A stretch of DNA of 64,000 bases, from positions 5,194,501 to 5,258,500 of the forward strand of contig OX442318.1 in assembly GCA_949358305.1 (NCBI GenBank). The letters are read 5' to 3'. The position numbers were made by a program, and so were the translations under genes. The DNA is from Strigamia acuminata. Its lineage: Eukaryota; Arthropoda; Chilopoda; Geophilomorpha; Linotaeniidae. The notes beneath the pieces are model-generated. The model saw only the letters and a program-made list of their open reading frames with translations. It was not told where the DNA came from and searched no databases. Position 1 is the stretch's first letter; the number at the start of each line of letters is the position of its first letter. Below, one piece after another: positions 10,882 to 22,233 of this stretch.

Positions 10882-13800
10882 ATGTTCAATCAAAACAGAT
10901 TCGGAATACATCCCGTGGTCATTCAACGCGGATTCAAAAGGCACGGCCGTGCAATAACATCTTCAATCGTCAAGTCTATTAATAAAGATAAGAATGTAGC
11001 GCCAGAATTTTACGTCCTTCTAGACCGCACACGTTCATACAGATTTCGTATTTTTTGGGGAATTTTCGTTGTCTTCTGTTCTCTCATTTATTTGTACCAA
11101 ATGCATGATCGCATCTCGTACTTCTTGAAAGAACCAAAGGCTGTCGATGTACACCGGAAAGAATTGGAACACTTTCAATTCCCACCAGTGTCTATTTGCT
11201 CATATGGTAACACTTTTCACAATAACTATTTGAAACAAAAAAAACGTAATGAAGGTCTGTCCAAACTCATAACGTTATTGAATTTCAATCTAACAGGAGT
11301 TTGGGATTTGGAAGACGGTAATGATTTAATTGAAAAGTTAACATTTGGAAGCAATAACTACAGAGTAAGGTGCACATTTTCATGTTTGTATATAAATTTT
11401 ATTTCTGCATGGGATTTAATCAGGAACACCAAATAACACCTTTTGGCAAATGTTCGCAAGTAAAGAGTTGAGTATCAAAGATGTGTTTTGCTTAGAACTG
11501 AATACCAAATTGCCAAATTATAAGTTCTTGGATTTCAGTACGTTTCATTGTGTAAACTGTTACACTTATTACTTAGTTAACAGATCATTGGAACATTTTG
11601 AGCATACAATGACATTGAAATTGGAGATGCCTGATCCTTCTAAACTTTATGGAGTATAGTATACAAATAATGTTTATACTACAGATGTTTGACTCTATAC
11701 TTTACAAAACTCCATTTCAGCTCTCATGGGATGTACCATTTCATTTCCAATTCTTTTTACTTATACCTCAATATGTTCAAATGTCTATAGGCTTCACCGT
11801 CACACAAGTAAAAATATAGATTAAGTAAACTAATGCTAAGGAATAAAGGTTGCACTAGATATTATTTATTTCGAAGTGGCTACGTTCATGTCCGACATGA
11901 ACGTATTATTTTCATGACGCGCTGTGATTGGTTGAGAGATGCATTGAAATACATTGACGAAAATCCTCATTTTGTCAACTTTGCTAAAAACGGATAAGGT
12001 TAGGTCTGGGGGGGTCAAGGGGGGGCTAAGCCCCCCCTTGTAAGAAAAAAAGAAGCTAAAACCTCGAAAACATTGAATTTGAGAAAAATTACGTTGAGGA
12101 AACAAACCGACCTGAATAGATCTCAGCCAATCACAGCGCGTCATGAAAATAATACGTTCACGTCGGACATGAACGTAGCCACTGCCTATTTATTTATTTA
12201 GCACAGATTTAGCACAGATCAATAGTTACTGAACTTGTTTGCTTGACATGATGCTTGGCATAGTCAGAAGTAGATCCGTAAGGATGGGGTGGGTTAACTA
12301 TGATGTACTATATCATGAAAAACACCAATTACTATACTCTGGCCATGTGTAAGTTTGGCCTAAATCCGAGCCTCATAACTCACTCTGTGCTGCCACCAGG
12401 AAAAATAGTTCAGAGTTTATTGCTTGCTTCTTCCAGAAATCTTAGAACGTTCGCTTACTATTTTCAGTAGATCGGTTGCAATCCTGGTGTTTGGATCTAT
12501 TTTCTTGTATCACTACACCAGGGAAAAGGCTCGGATTTAGGCCAAACTTACACATGGCCAGAGTATAAGTCAATAAGCCAGCAAGATATTAAAGACAGAC
12601 GACTTGGTTTAGTTTACAAGAGAAGCATTAAGGTGGGTTCACACTTGTGTTCACACTATGAAGTAACGCAACGCAATGTAGCTGCGCATTGCATTGTTGG
12701 ATTGTTTTTGCAGTAAAGTAAGCAAAAAGCTACTTCAAATTTGTTTTGAAGTAGGAAGTAACGCAATGCAGAAAGCTTACTTCCAGCCAATCAGGAACAA
12801 TCTCAATCTCGCGAGAAGGTAAGACTAAACGAGACTGGACGAGACTAAATTCGCCGCCATTATTAGCAACGTTTTTATTCGTTATTCGCGACGGTTTAGC
12901 AATGTTTTCGCGAAATATTCGCGATGTATCATTATTCTTTATTCACGACGTGTTCGCGACGTTTTCGCGAGGTATTTTTATTCATTATTCGCGACGTTTT
13001 CGCAACGTTTTCGCGAAATGTTCGCCAAACATCGCCCGTATTCGATTGCCCAAATGCGGGCGATGTTCGCCTGCATTCAATTGCATAAATGCAGGCAATG
13101 TTCGGCAGTATTCGATCGCTCAAATGCGGCCGAACATCGGCCGCATTTGATTGCGCAAATGTGGTGGAACATTGGCCGTATTCAATCGCGCAAAAGCGGC
13201 CGAACATCAGCCGCATTTGTGCAATTGAATGCAGGCGAACATCGCCCGCATTTGGGCAATCGAATACGGCCAAACATCGCTTTGACAAGGCGCGCAGAGA
13301 GGTAAAAAAAAAACACAAACACCCACACTAGAAATAAAAATTTAGAAACACTTTTAGTTCTTAAATTTAAAAGTTTTACAAAAAAAGTGCAATCACAACA
13401 TTGGATAATCCTTATTTTAACTTCAAACAAGTGTGAACACACTTGCGTTACCTTACTTCTACTTTATCTGAGCTTACTTTACTTTACCTTACTTTACTTC
13501 CAAGTGTGAACCCACCTTTAAGGTTTCAATCCAAACCAGCTGCTAATCAGAAGATTTCATGTGTACAAGCTTTTTCAAGTTTTTTAGATGTGTGGTTGAG
13601 TGATTAGCTCTTATAGCCTACCACTCGTATACATAAAGTACTGTACAGTCGTGTTAAAAAAAACTGGACTCTCACTATAGGATGGCAATTGAAATTGTGA
13701 GTAATTTCGTATTTTGCCACTAGGTGAAACACCAGACATCAACAGGTGATAATACTTGTATATACTGTTGTGTGCTATACAAGTATTATACAAGTATTGT

Positions 13801-16800
13801 CACCTGTTGATGTCTTTTGTTTCACCTAGTGGCAAAATTCGAAATTACTCACAATTTTTTTGAACATGACTGTACATCAAAATTAATTAACCTGTGTGTT
13901 CAAAAGTAGGAAATATGATTATACGCAAGGGTTGAGTTTGTCTAACTGATTTCATTTCCCAAAAAAAAGATGGATGAAACGAAATCAAAGGATCTAAAGG
14001 ACTGATTGGTTGGTTGGGCAAAGCAAAAGGGGGGAATGGGCACGAGTGCGCCAACTAGTGAAGCAAAGCCTAAAGCCTAGTTCACATGCATGCGTTGCTG
14101 CATGCATGAAGTTGAAATATTTCAACTTCATGCGTCGTGCGTTAACGCATGCAGTAACGCACGAAGTTGCACAAAATCGCATGGTGCTTCGGCTAACGCG
14201 CGTTGGCGATGCAAACTTGTTCACGTCAACGCACGTGAACAAAGCAGCTTTGGTGCGCTAACGCATGCGTTAGCGCGTGCATGTGAACTAGCCTTGACAA
14301 GGCCTTTTACTAAATTGTTATGTACACTAGCCAACAAACAGTAGATGCACTTAAAGTTTCCAGTTGTCGTTTCTCACGTTTCTACAGCGTGGGCCAAAAG
14401 TCACGAACCGGTCTGAAGTCTAAATAACGTTTTTTTAATTAAATATTTTTAATTTAGGAGATTAATCATGAAACAATTTACGACCGAACAACAAACAGAA
14501 ATTTGGAATTTCACTATCAAAAGCGAGGATTAATTCTGATCCAACGAGCATATCTTCACCATTATGGCAAGAGAAATTCTCCATGCGTATCAATGATTAG
14601 ACATTTGATTGTTGGATGTTGGTTCAGAATTATTGATTCTCACAAGTCAGGTTTGTAAGTAAGCTTTATCAATTTGTCTTCTCTGTTCGATCGTGATTTT
14701 TTTCGTGATTAATCTCCCAAGTCTTCTTTAGAAAATAGTTAAAAAACATTTTTTTTTAAAATTAATAAATAAAGTTGTTAAGACTTCAGATGGATTCGTG
14801 ACTTTTGGTCCACCGTGTATAAACAAAATAGACAATGAAAAACAGGCATAAATGACTACGTCATAAAAAACCAAGACTTGGTTGAATTTATGTAGATTAT
14901 GTTCTCTGACACTCCTTTCTTTGCCATACTTAACATTTTTCGAAACTAAGGAGAGCTTAGAAGGAACATTTCCCGAACTGGATAACGTTCTGGAGCCTGT
15001 CTTATATCCGCAGTCCGCACCACACACACTGTACAGTATTAATGCACTTTTTTTCCAGTATTCCTTTTTAAGCACTAAAAAAGAGCCATGTGTGCCAAAC
15101 GAAGAGTTTATATCATGTGGTATACACCACACCATGAAAAAGTTCGAGACTGATCCCTGTTGGTAAGACAATTCTGCTCTACATCAAACTGTTGTTTTGA
15201 TCCTATTAATATTATCAAAGAGATTTTCTACTCCAACCAATCCCTGAGTTTGTAGTTGGGAGGTGAATCTTTCCCTACTCAATATCATTACATTGAGTAG
15301 GGGAAGATGATTAAGAGATTAATCAGGGTCCAAACAACAGTTTAATAAAAATATTAAAAGTGACAATTTTTAAATTAAAAATAAAAAAAAATTATTAGTT
15401 TCCCATATTCATTTTTGAAGCCATGTGAGAATCCTTGCAACGATCGTGAAGCATACTACTTGTCACTAAAACACCAGATTCGATTAACAGGAATAACACC
15501 AACCTATGACTACAACTGTACAAGAAGCTGTACAAATAAAATGTACGATTTACAAATGGATTTACAAATGGACTTGAAAAGACTTCGATGCAATTTCCAC
15601 TTAGCTGATGAATACATAACCGTGTTTCAAGAAAGATGGCTCTATGATTCAATCAGTCTGATCTGTGACTTTGGTGGGAATCTCGGTCTTTGGTTGGGAT
15701 TTTCACTCCTTTCTCTGATTGATTGTCTAATTGGCTGTGCAAAAAGAAATAAAAGATGGCTAAGGAACAACCAAAACAGCATCATTAACAAATTTGAGAA
15801 ACATTTTAACAAACATGAAACAAGATTCAAAATATTTGCTAAACAAATTGAAATGGAAAAGGCACAAAGCAAAAGCAAATGGATTTACGCAATTTATTTC
15901 AGTTGCACGCTATTCTGTTGTTTTATTCTGCAAGATAGAATAAATAGATATAAATCAGGACCCATTCAGAAAGTAGTCAACATTGAAGACCCTGCAGTCG
16001 TCACATTTCCAAATATCATTAGTTGTCTAGGGCCACACAATGCAAAACTAAATTTTAATAAAAAAAAATATTTTGACCGTTATCTCAAGATGAAATCTAC
16101 TAATTGTGAAATCGACGCTTATGCGTGACTGTGACATAGGGGGTAGGGGGGTGAAGCTTAGCGTGACAGTAGTGTGACATGGGGGAGGGGGGGTCTAAAA
16201 AAAGCCGATTTTAGCGTGACATTCTTTATGGATGACCCCTAATTGACTTGTACACATTTTTCAGTTTAGGACTCTCGACATACATAAAAGTATCGTGACC
16301 ACATTAAACTACACGGATGGTGTTTGCATGAAACATTCATTTGGTAATTACCCGTGAAATGAATCCTTTAATTTTATTATCTAATTAATTTTTTAAACTT
16401 GAAAGCACTAAGCAAGTATTCAAGAATGTCCGCAGCTGCAGTTGTGCTACAAGAAGTTAATAATATTTGCAAACCAGACGTCTCAAATGTAAGGACAATT
16501 TCAATTGTCAAGTTTTCAGCCTAAATAGCTTTCATCTTTTATTTCAGATCTATTTGAGTCCACCTGGAGATCCTAATTTCCCAAATCTATTCAAAATAGA
16601 ACTTCTCTCTTCACGTCAATCAGTAATTTCATTTAAAATATTAAAGGTAAATACATTGGATGAGAGTTAATAACATCAGTTTAATGTCCAATAAATAACA
16701 TGTTGTGATTTAATTCTTCTTTCTGGTGTGTTAGATGCAACAATTGAACACCGTTCGCAACCCATGTACTTCAAATACGAGTGAATATGACCATTGCAAA

Positions 16801-17530
16801 CAAAATTGTCTGGCAAACAAAGTGAAAAAACTCCAACTATGCAGGTCAGATATTTATGTATAAATAATGAATATATTCGCAGAAGTTTAGTGTAAATTCT
16901 AGTTTGTGCTAGGAAATCAAAAAAGGTTATCTTACCCCTCCCTTATGAAAAGTCCCTAATCATCAGGAAGTGACACACATACTCATGGGTTTTTGGTGAC
17001 TAGCTTGACCAAAATATGATCGCCTATCCGTGCACACAAAAGGCGACACTTATCCACATCAACATCGTCACAAGAAAACCTGCAGTCAATAACATGCATC
17101 ACTAATTTACCGATACTTTTGCATTGTTTTTTCTAGCATGCCATTTGCCATCAAGGAGAACACGTTTATGTGCAATTCTTCATCAATGGCCAAAGGTGTG
17201 CGCACATTGTATTACAAAATTCATTCATTAACAGATGTTGAAAAGGAATGCGCATGTGCACGACCTTGTCAGATATTGACTTACAAATTTACTACATTCA
17301 GTAATACATATCCAGCTAACCCTCCTCTGTTCGCAGCACTGTGCAACATGTATACAAATAAGGTTGAGTTCATAAAAGAAGAATTTGTGTATTCATTTGG
17401 AACTTTGGTCTCTGACGTTGGAAATGCAATGGGCCTCACTCTTGGAGTTTCTCTGCTCGTTCTAATGCACATCGCGTGTAACCGTATATTTTCTTTTATT
17501 CAACTGCGTCAAACTACTCGATTTAACTGA
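10882..17530 (+). CDS. Fused tandem DEG/ENaC (pickpocket-type) ion channel: two subunits in one gene
   Basis: Amiloride-sensitive-type sodium channel family. Copy 1 exons: 10882-11317 (TM1 RIFWGIFVVFCSLIYLYQ, then FPPVSICSYGN), 11424-11653, 11721-11807, 15059-15162, 15399-about 16120. The last carries a Cys-rich part (PCENPCNDREAYY), then TM2 with CDFGGNLGLWLGFSLLSLID, where the G-x-S filter is GFS. Without a stop it continues through a basic linker of about 60 residues into a second TM1 (KWIYAIYFSCTLFCCFIL) and a second post-TM1 motif (VTFPNIISC). Copy 2 then uses 16265-16343, 16406-16488, 16548-16646, 16735-16844 (NPCTSNTSEYDHCKQNC) and 17137-17530, ending in TM2 (VGNAMGLTLGVSLLVLM). Topology fits: the linker is cytoplasmic. 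Weak points: the donor closing the fusion exon is not clear, and copy 1 has no visible equivalent of the 16735 exon. Normal members have two TMs and about 500-600 residues. Confidence 0.78.
11875..12183. mobile_element. MITE, hAT-like TIR AGTGGCTACGTTCATG
   Basis: About 65 bp at each end are inverted copies (AGTGGCTACGTTCATGTCCG / CGGACATGAACGTAGCCACT). A G-rich centre sits near 12005-12040. It lies in the large intron of the DEG/ENaC gene. Flanks are both TATTT-rich, so the target duplication cannot be read with certainty. Confidence 0.8.
12333..12567. mobile_element. MITE, TIR TATACTCTGGCCATGTG
   Basis: 235 bp. The left end TATACTCTGGCCATGTGTAA and the following GTTTGGCCTAAATCCGAGCC are exactly mirrored at 12530-12567. 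A decayed relative lies at 21530-21850. Confidence 0.85.
12631..13517. mobile_element. Non-autonomous PIF/Harbinger-like element
   Basis: 887 bp with TIR AGGTGGGTTCACACTTG at the left and CAAGTGTGAACCCACCT at the right. It is flanked by a TTA on each side (12628-12630 and 13518-13520), the 3-bp T-W-A duplication typical of PIF/Harbinger. Subterminal GTAACGCAACGC and TTACTTTAC repeats. The centre (13020-13280) is a GC-rich array of self-complementary units. No transposase. Confidence 0.78.
13020..13285. repeat. Self-complementary GC-rich tandem units inside the Harbinger-like element
   Basis: About eight imperfect half-units of about 33 bp, alternating in orientation, built on GCGGCCGAACATCGGCCGCA with ATTCGATTGC between. 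They can pair with each other on one strand. Open frames of 80-128 codons here in all orientations are products of the repeat. Confidence 0.75.
13646..13872. mobile_element. Tc1/mariner-type MITE, long palindrome
   Basis: 227 bp starting CAGTCGTGTTAAAAAAA and ending AACATGACTG, flanked by TA on both sides. Most of the element folds back: TTGCCACTAGGTGAAAC and GACATCAACAGGTGA recur inverted on the right half. Confidence 0.85.
14073..14295. mobile_element. Fold-back MITE, core TIR CTAGTTCACATGC
   Basis: CTAGTTCACATGCATGCG at 14077 is mirrored by CGCGTGCATGTGAACTAG ending 14291. The inside is rich in short GCGTTAACGC palindromes. Target duplication not identified. Confidence 0.7.
14385..14817. 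mobile_element. Deleted mariner/Tc1-type transposon with transposase N-terminal remnant
   Basis: 433 bp flanked by TA. TIRs CAGCGTGGGCCAAAAGTCAC and GTGACTTTTGGTCCACCGTG match imperfectly and extend to GAAGTCT. From 14468 the sequence reads MKQFTTEQQTEIWNFTIKSED before stops, like the helix-turn-helix start of mariner/IS630-type transposases. The catalytic part is deleted, so it is non-autonomous. Confidence 0.75.
16130..16250. mobile_element. Possible repeat insertion with GCGTGAC and G-run motifs
   Basis: Three GCGTGAC words and two runs of G/T-G (GGGGGTAGGGGGG, GGGGGAGGGGGGG) lie just after the DEG/ENaC fusion exon. This resembles ends of dispersed invertebrate repeats, but I cannot name the family. 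It may have obscured the splice donor of that exon. Confidence 0.35.
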
Positions 17531-18520
17531 AATTTGCTAAATCTCGGATTAAGAAATTTCCTTACTGTCTGTAATGATTGTGTAAACTGGATGACTACTG
17601 TAATTTATCACATGTATTTTACAATCCGCATGTGTGTAAGTGTTTACCACATTTAAATATGTTCTCTCTCTTTTTCGTAAAAGCACACGATTTTCCACAT
17701 ATACTAATACATTGATTATCCTTTCTCTGCACTGTAATTCAACCCTAAAATATTGAGATGTAATAATGCTTAAATCATGAGTGTAGATTTCTAACAATCG
17801 CAGAGAAATATCAACAATAGTTCTTTACTTTGATATATTTAATCGTAAATGTAATTTAATAGTTCTTTCTTTTTAATAAATACTTGACCAATATCCGGAG
17901 TAGCCGTTTGGACGGCGAATTAATATGAATACTGTTGCAATTCGCCAAAAATGGTCAAAAACGACCAAAAATACAAAAAAAAACATGGCGAAATTCATAT
18001 AGAACGACTGGCCACGACACCATTTATGTGGGAAAAAACTTAAAACTATAGTTGTCTCGGTGGATCGATTATAGTAGTGGTAGTTTTGCACATATGATTT
18101 ACAATTCTCAAAATCCTAGCCGTTTGTTTGGGCTCTTAGATATGATAATTGAAACAAGAATCAACACTTACTTCGTAGTCTAATATAAAAGTTTTTATCT
18201 AAGATTTAAAGCATGATTCAAATATGATTGGTCAATAATTCTAGCTGTCCTAATATTCTCATTGAGTACACAGACTCTAAGAATAATTTCTAAACTTATA
18301 CATTCACTTAATATTCCTGATTAATGGCATTGAATTGGCAGTACTTACAGTTTGAGTGGATTTTTCTTGCATTTCAAGTAATTAAACTTCACTTTCACTA
18401 GCACCAACAAGTCAGAAACGCACTGAGAGTGTGCGGTGAACGTCTCGATGGAATTGCCCAAAAATCCACAATGGTGCTACATGGATCCGCATGGTCAGAT
18501 CTAATCGAAATATCTTGAAG
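17531..18520. other. Intergenic, nothing recognised
   Basis: 3' flank of the DEG/ENaC gene. AATAAA-type signals occur near 17876. Short frames on the minus strand (17549-17797, 17873-18091) show no domain. Confidence 0.45.
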
Positions 18521-18840
18521 TCACTCTGGCCTCTGGCCACACTTGCATCCTGAAATATTTTTTTCTTTGTTCAGCCTTGAATGCACAATTGAACTGGAAA
18601 GAAGTTACAACGCTTACAATGTAGTTTCTATTTTTTTATACTTCGCTGTTTAATTCAAAACTCAATAGGTAAAAAGAAAGGGGGCTAAATAGAACACAAA
18701 CTAGACAAGAATTTAATTTAATTTAATTAAAGCAACACAATAAATAATCCATTGTAAAAAAAAAAAAATTATACGTAATGAAAAACACAAATCATGCACA
18801 ACATACCTAATTCACTCCTATGCACCAATGAAATTCAAAT
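18520..18840. repeat. Left edge of the tandem NKRF-like array (3' flank of unit A)
   Basis: A block with TTGTTCAGCCTTGAATGCAC, TTACAACGC and GTAGTTTCTA, then the 3' flank with AATTTAATTTAAT. Versions of the same block follow gene B (about 21990-22190) and gene C (about 25740-25960). It marks the repeat period of the gene array. Confidence 0.65.
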
Positions 18841-18865
18841 GCTGTACATTAACACCCTCCCAGTT

Positions 18866-21056
18866 TCAAAGTGGCATGAGAACATATTCGTCAGTTGCCT
18901 CTCCGTTTACCAGAAGCAATTGCACTAGTGATCGTGGATGAATTTTTCCCATCACGACAACAAGTGGGCCTACATCGTGGTCCTCTGATGTTACTTGTAG
19001 GCCTAAACTCTTAGCAATACTAAGAAATAGAACAAAAATAATTAATAATAATACACTTGGGATCTCAAACACGACTTTTGCACGAAAAAATGACATTTTT
19101 GCACGAAAAAATGACATTTTTGCACGAAAAAAGGACATTTTTGCAAGAAAAATGACATTTTTGCAGGAAAAAATGATATTTGTGCACGAAAAAATGACAT
19201 TTGTGCACGAAAAAATGACACTTTTGCAAGAATAATGTATTTTTGCATCTAAAAGAGCCTTTTTATGTGAAAATATTACATATACGCACAGAAACATATG
19301 TTTTCGTGCGTAAAAAGTACATTTTTGCTGTTGGAAGAACGTACCTGGTTATTTCCTGTTTTTCGTCCTCGGAAAAATTCGGCGAAAAGCATAATTTCTC
19401 AACATAGTATGTATTCGCAAACATATTAATGTACTTTTCAAATTCCGATCTGACCGGTTTCGAAAGAGCAAATCTAAAAATTAATAAAAAGGAATAAAAG
19501 AATTGAAGTTTAAATCGGGTGATTTAAATTTTCAATTTTCTTTACATCTGCGGCTCATTTTCGTAATCCCAATCCATGAAAAACGATGATTCGATCTCCG
19601 ATGTTTTCACTCCCCACGCAGAAATCATTCTCCTTTTAACCTGAAGTAGTAAATGAACACTTTAACGAGTCGTAAATAATGATATTTTACGAAGACGCGC
19701 ACTTGTACAGCCAAGCAATTTGCACGCAAGTATTTCATTGCCGCCTGTCGAGCCTCGTCTTCGCCAGCTTCTGAGCAATCGGTAGTGCCTCCTATGCATA
19801 TCGTCCCCAAACTGAGTAAGTAACTCCTAAATGGTTTCAAAATCGAATGGAATTGTCTATTAGTTTTACATTACATGTATTTTGTAAAAAAAAAACGTAT
19901 ATTTAATCGTACATTTAGGATTTGTACACGTAATAATGCATTTTTGCACCTGCACACCCATTAAAAAAAAATTTTTATATACCTGCATTGAAAAAGTGCA
20001 TTTGTACACTTGAAACTCGTGTTCACTGGCAAAATAATAATTTTCACACCAAAATTTAGCACTTGTATGCTTAAATAATGTTACTTTTACGCCTTTGCAC
20101 TTACATAACGCATTTATTCTTGTACACTTTTTTAAAAAAAATGAATTTTTACACGTGTATTTTTCAATTGTACACTTAATTTTGCTTTTTTTTACACCCG
20201 TGTACGTAAAATATGTACATTTACACAGAAATAATCCTTATTTTAAATCCCTAAGTGTACACAGCTGGTAAGAATCAACCAATTAGCCTACACTAGGTGT
20301 TGATGTAACAAATTCGTTCGCACAGTCAAATTACCCGCTAGTCCGGTTGGTCGTCAACTCCACGCCGTTGAGATACGCTGAATGCTTCAAAGTCGTGTAC
20401 GTACAGGCATCGGGAAATTCAAACACAACAAAGTCCTCAATTCCTTTCTCCATAGACAGCAAAAACGACGAAATTCGGTTAATTTGCTGGTTATCCAATC
20501 CGATCGGCTGCAGTTCGATTTTCATCAGTTCTTGCCGCTCTGAGATCATTTTTTGAGCTTTTTGCTGTTTTTTTCTCCTTTTAGCGGCTTTGCCTGAAAT
20601 TAAATTTATTTTCAATTGACAATCGCAATCTTTGATTTATTTTCTCACTTATTGGAGGTCTTCCTTCGAATCTCCGTTTTGTGGGTGGAAAAAACGACAG
20701 AATTTGTCGATTATTCACTAAAATTATCGAAATAAAAATTAATTATTGATATTTGATTAATAAATTGTGTGTTTTATTACTTATCGGCTCCGTTTTCGGT
20801 TCGGTGGGCACGAAATGCGGATTAAAACGAAATTTCTTCGTATCTAAAACCCCAAAAAAATAAAAATTAAATTAAATTCAACATAATTCTGCACTGTGAA
20901 ACCTTTTTCAGCACTCCGAGACGGATTTATTTGATTAAAATCCGATTTCAACACGCCAATGAACTCGATTTCCTGTTCCACTGGTTTAATTTCAACATTT
21001 TCATTTCGTTTCGGCTTGTTTGAGCCACTTGTTTGAGCCATACTCGACTGTGACAT
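18866..21056 (-). CDS. NKRF-like gene A: shortened copy lacking both dsRBD-like modules
   Basis: Eight exons: 21056-20903, 20843-20781, 20717-20649, 20593-20335, 19826-19703, 19640-19546, 19473-19345, 19019-18866. All join in frame to 348 residues, starting MSQSSMAQTSG. It aligns exon by exon with genes B and C, but the fourth exon is 259 nt instead of 958 (B) or 886 (C): the part encoding the dsRBD-like modules is gone, and a basic stretch (KAAKRRKKQQKAQK) leads directly into DFVVFEFPDACTYTT. C-terminal exons keep SEAGEDEARQAAMKYLRAN, a DWDYENEP exon in the G-patch position, and a degenerate R3H region (EDEKQEIT, SIAKSLGL). It ends at VLMPL*, shorter than B and C. Upstream exons known from C are decayed here. 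It may be a functional short form or an early pseudogene. The intact 3' frame argues against long neutrality. Confidence 0.65.
19075..19245. repeat. 21-bp-type intronic minisatellite in gene A
   Basis: About eight copies of TTGCACGAAAAAATGACATT in the last intron of gene A. The corresponding introns of genes B and C carry related arrays (22470-22615 and 26205-26310), so the array is older than the duplications. Confidence 0.8.
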
Positions 21057-21180
21057 GTCGGGTTCACAAATAAATAAATAAAAATAAAAGAAATAAAATA
21101 AACGAAAATAAAATAAATAAAAAAAATAAAAAATAAATAAAATAAATAAAAAAAATAATAATATAAATAAAATAATAATT

Positions 21181-21905
21181 CCTTTGATAAACTAATATAT
21201 TCAGCACACTTTTCCCTAATTGTTCGTCTACATCCAATTTTTACTCTCGAATCGTCATTTGTACAGTCCCAATCGGCCAATCGCCATCTTGTGTGCCGGA
21301 CAAAAGGAAATTGTCAGTTGTCACAAGAAAAATAAAACCTAACCAAAATATCTAAAATTGGATCCGAATTTTCAGAATTCGATTTGTTTTCCGTAAAAAT
21401 AATACATGAATTCGAGAATTCTTTCATCAAATCGTCAATTTCGTTAAATATTTGCTGAGAAAAGCTAAAAGTAAAAAACGAAACACTTTCAACGTTTAGG
21501 TCACGTGATGACATCAAACTGACCCAAGGTACCTTTCGCCGAGCCTGATTACTTCAACTGTGGACTGTGTTCTACCACCAGGAAAAGTAGTTTTCTTCTT
21601 TTTTTAATTTGTTTGATTATTATAATAATTGAAATGATGGAAATTTATTTGTTTTCTATAATAAAATGTATTTTCAATTGATGAAATAATGTTTTATGCG
21701 GTTCTTATTTCAAAATACATATTTGTTCAGTTTATTGGTTGCTTTATCTGGAAAGCACTCACTCAGCATGTATTTTGGTCTATTTTTTAGTATCACTGCA
21801 CAAGTGAAATGGCTCGGCCAATGGGAAAGAGGTTGGCCAGAGTATAACTCCAAATCTTCCCTACACAATTGAAACCCTCGTTCAAGTTTATCGAGCTCTT
21901 CCACA
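21181..21905 (-). pseudogene. Decayed 5' exons of gene A
   Basis: Equivalents of gene C exons are recognisable: SRVKIGCRRTIREKCAE (about 21295-21200), FNEIDDLMKEFSNSCII (about 21470-21380), and EELDKLERGFQLCRE (about 21905-21850). The GAAG|GTAAAT donor of the first is lost (GCTGAATATATTAG), and the acceptor before EELDK is not preserved. An A/T-rich low-complexity run (21065-21180) lies between these and the exon at 20903-21056. I infer that the ancestral N-terminus is no longer encoded here. Confidence 0.55.
21530..21850. mobile_element. Degenerate relative of the MITE at 12333-12567
   Basis: Shares CCACCAGGAAAANTAGTT inside and ends with GGCTCGG ... GGCCAGAGTATAA as in the 12333 element. 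The left arm is badly eroded. It is inserted among the decayed 5' exons of gene A. Confidence 0.6.
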
Positions 21906-22233
21906 CATGATAAATGTAAAAATTGACGTTTTTGAATGTTAAAATTGTGATTTGCCTACAGACCATCACCGCTTGTCTTAAAAACAATGTTATTTTTCTC
22001 TGTTAGTTCAGTTTGAATGCACAACTGAATAGGAGATTACAACGCTTGCAATATACAGTTTCTACTTCACTTCTGAATTCATAACACAACTGGAAAAAGG
22101 AAACTGAACTAAATACAACACAAATTAGTCAATAATTTAATTTATTGAGCAAATGAAGGCAACAAAACAAATAATATGTATGAAAAATAAAACAAATAAT
22201 TGAACACAAAATAAATAATACATACAAGCAAAC

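Noticed and set aside
12902-13331. Several 80-128 codon frames on both strands
   Set aside because: They derive from the self-complementary repeat core of the Harbinger-like element.
14010-14344. Two overlapping 83-84 codon frames on +
   Set aside because: They lie within the fold-back MITE at 14073-14295 and have no family similarity.
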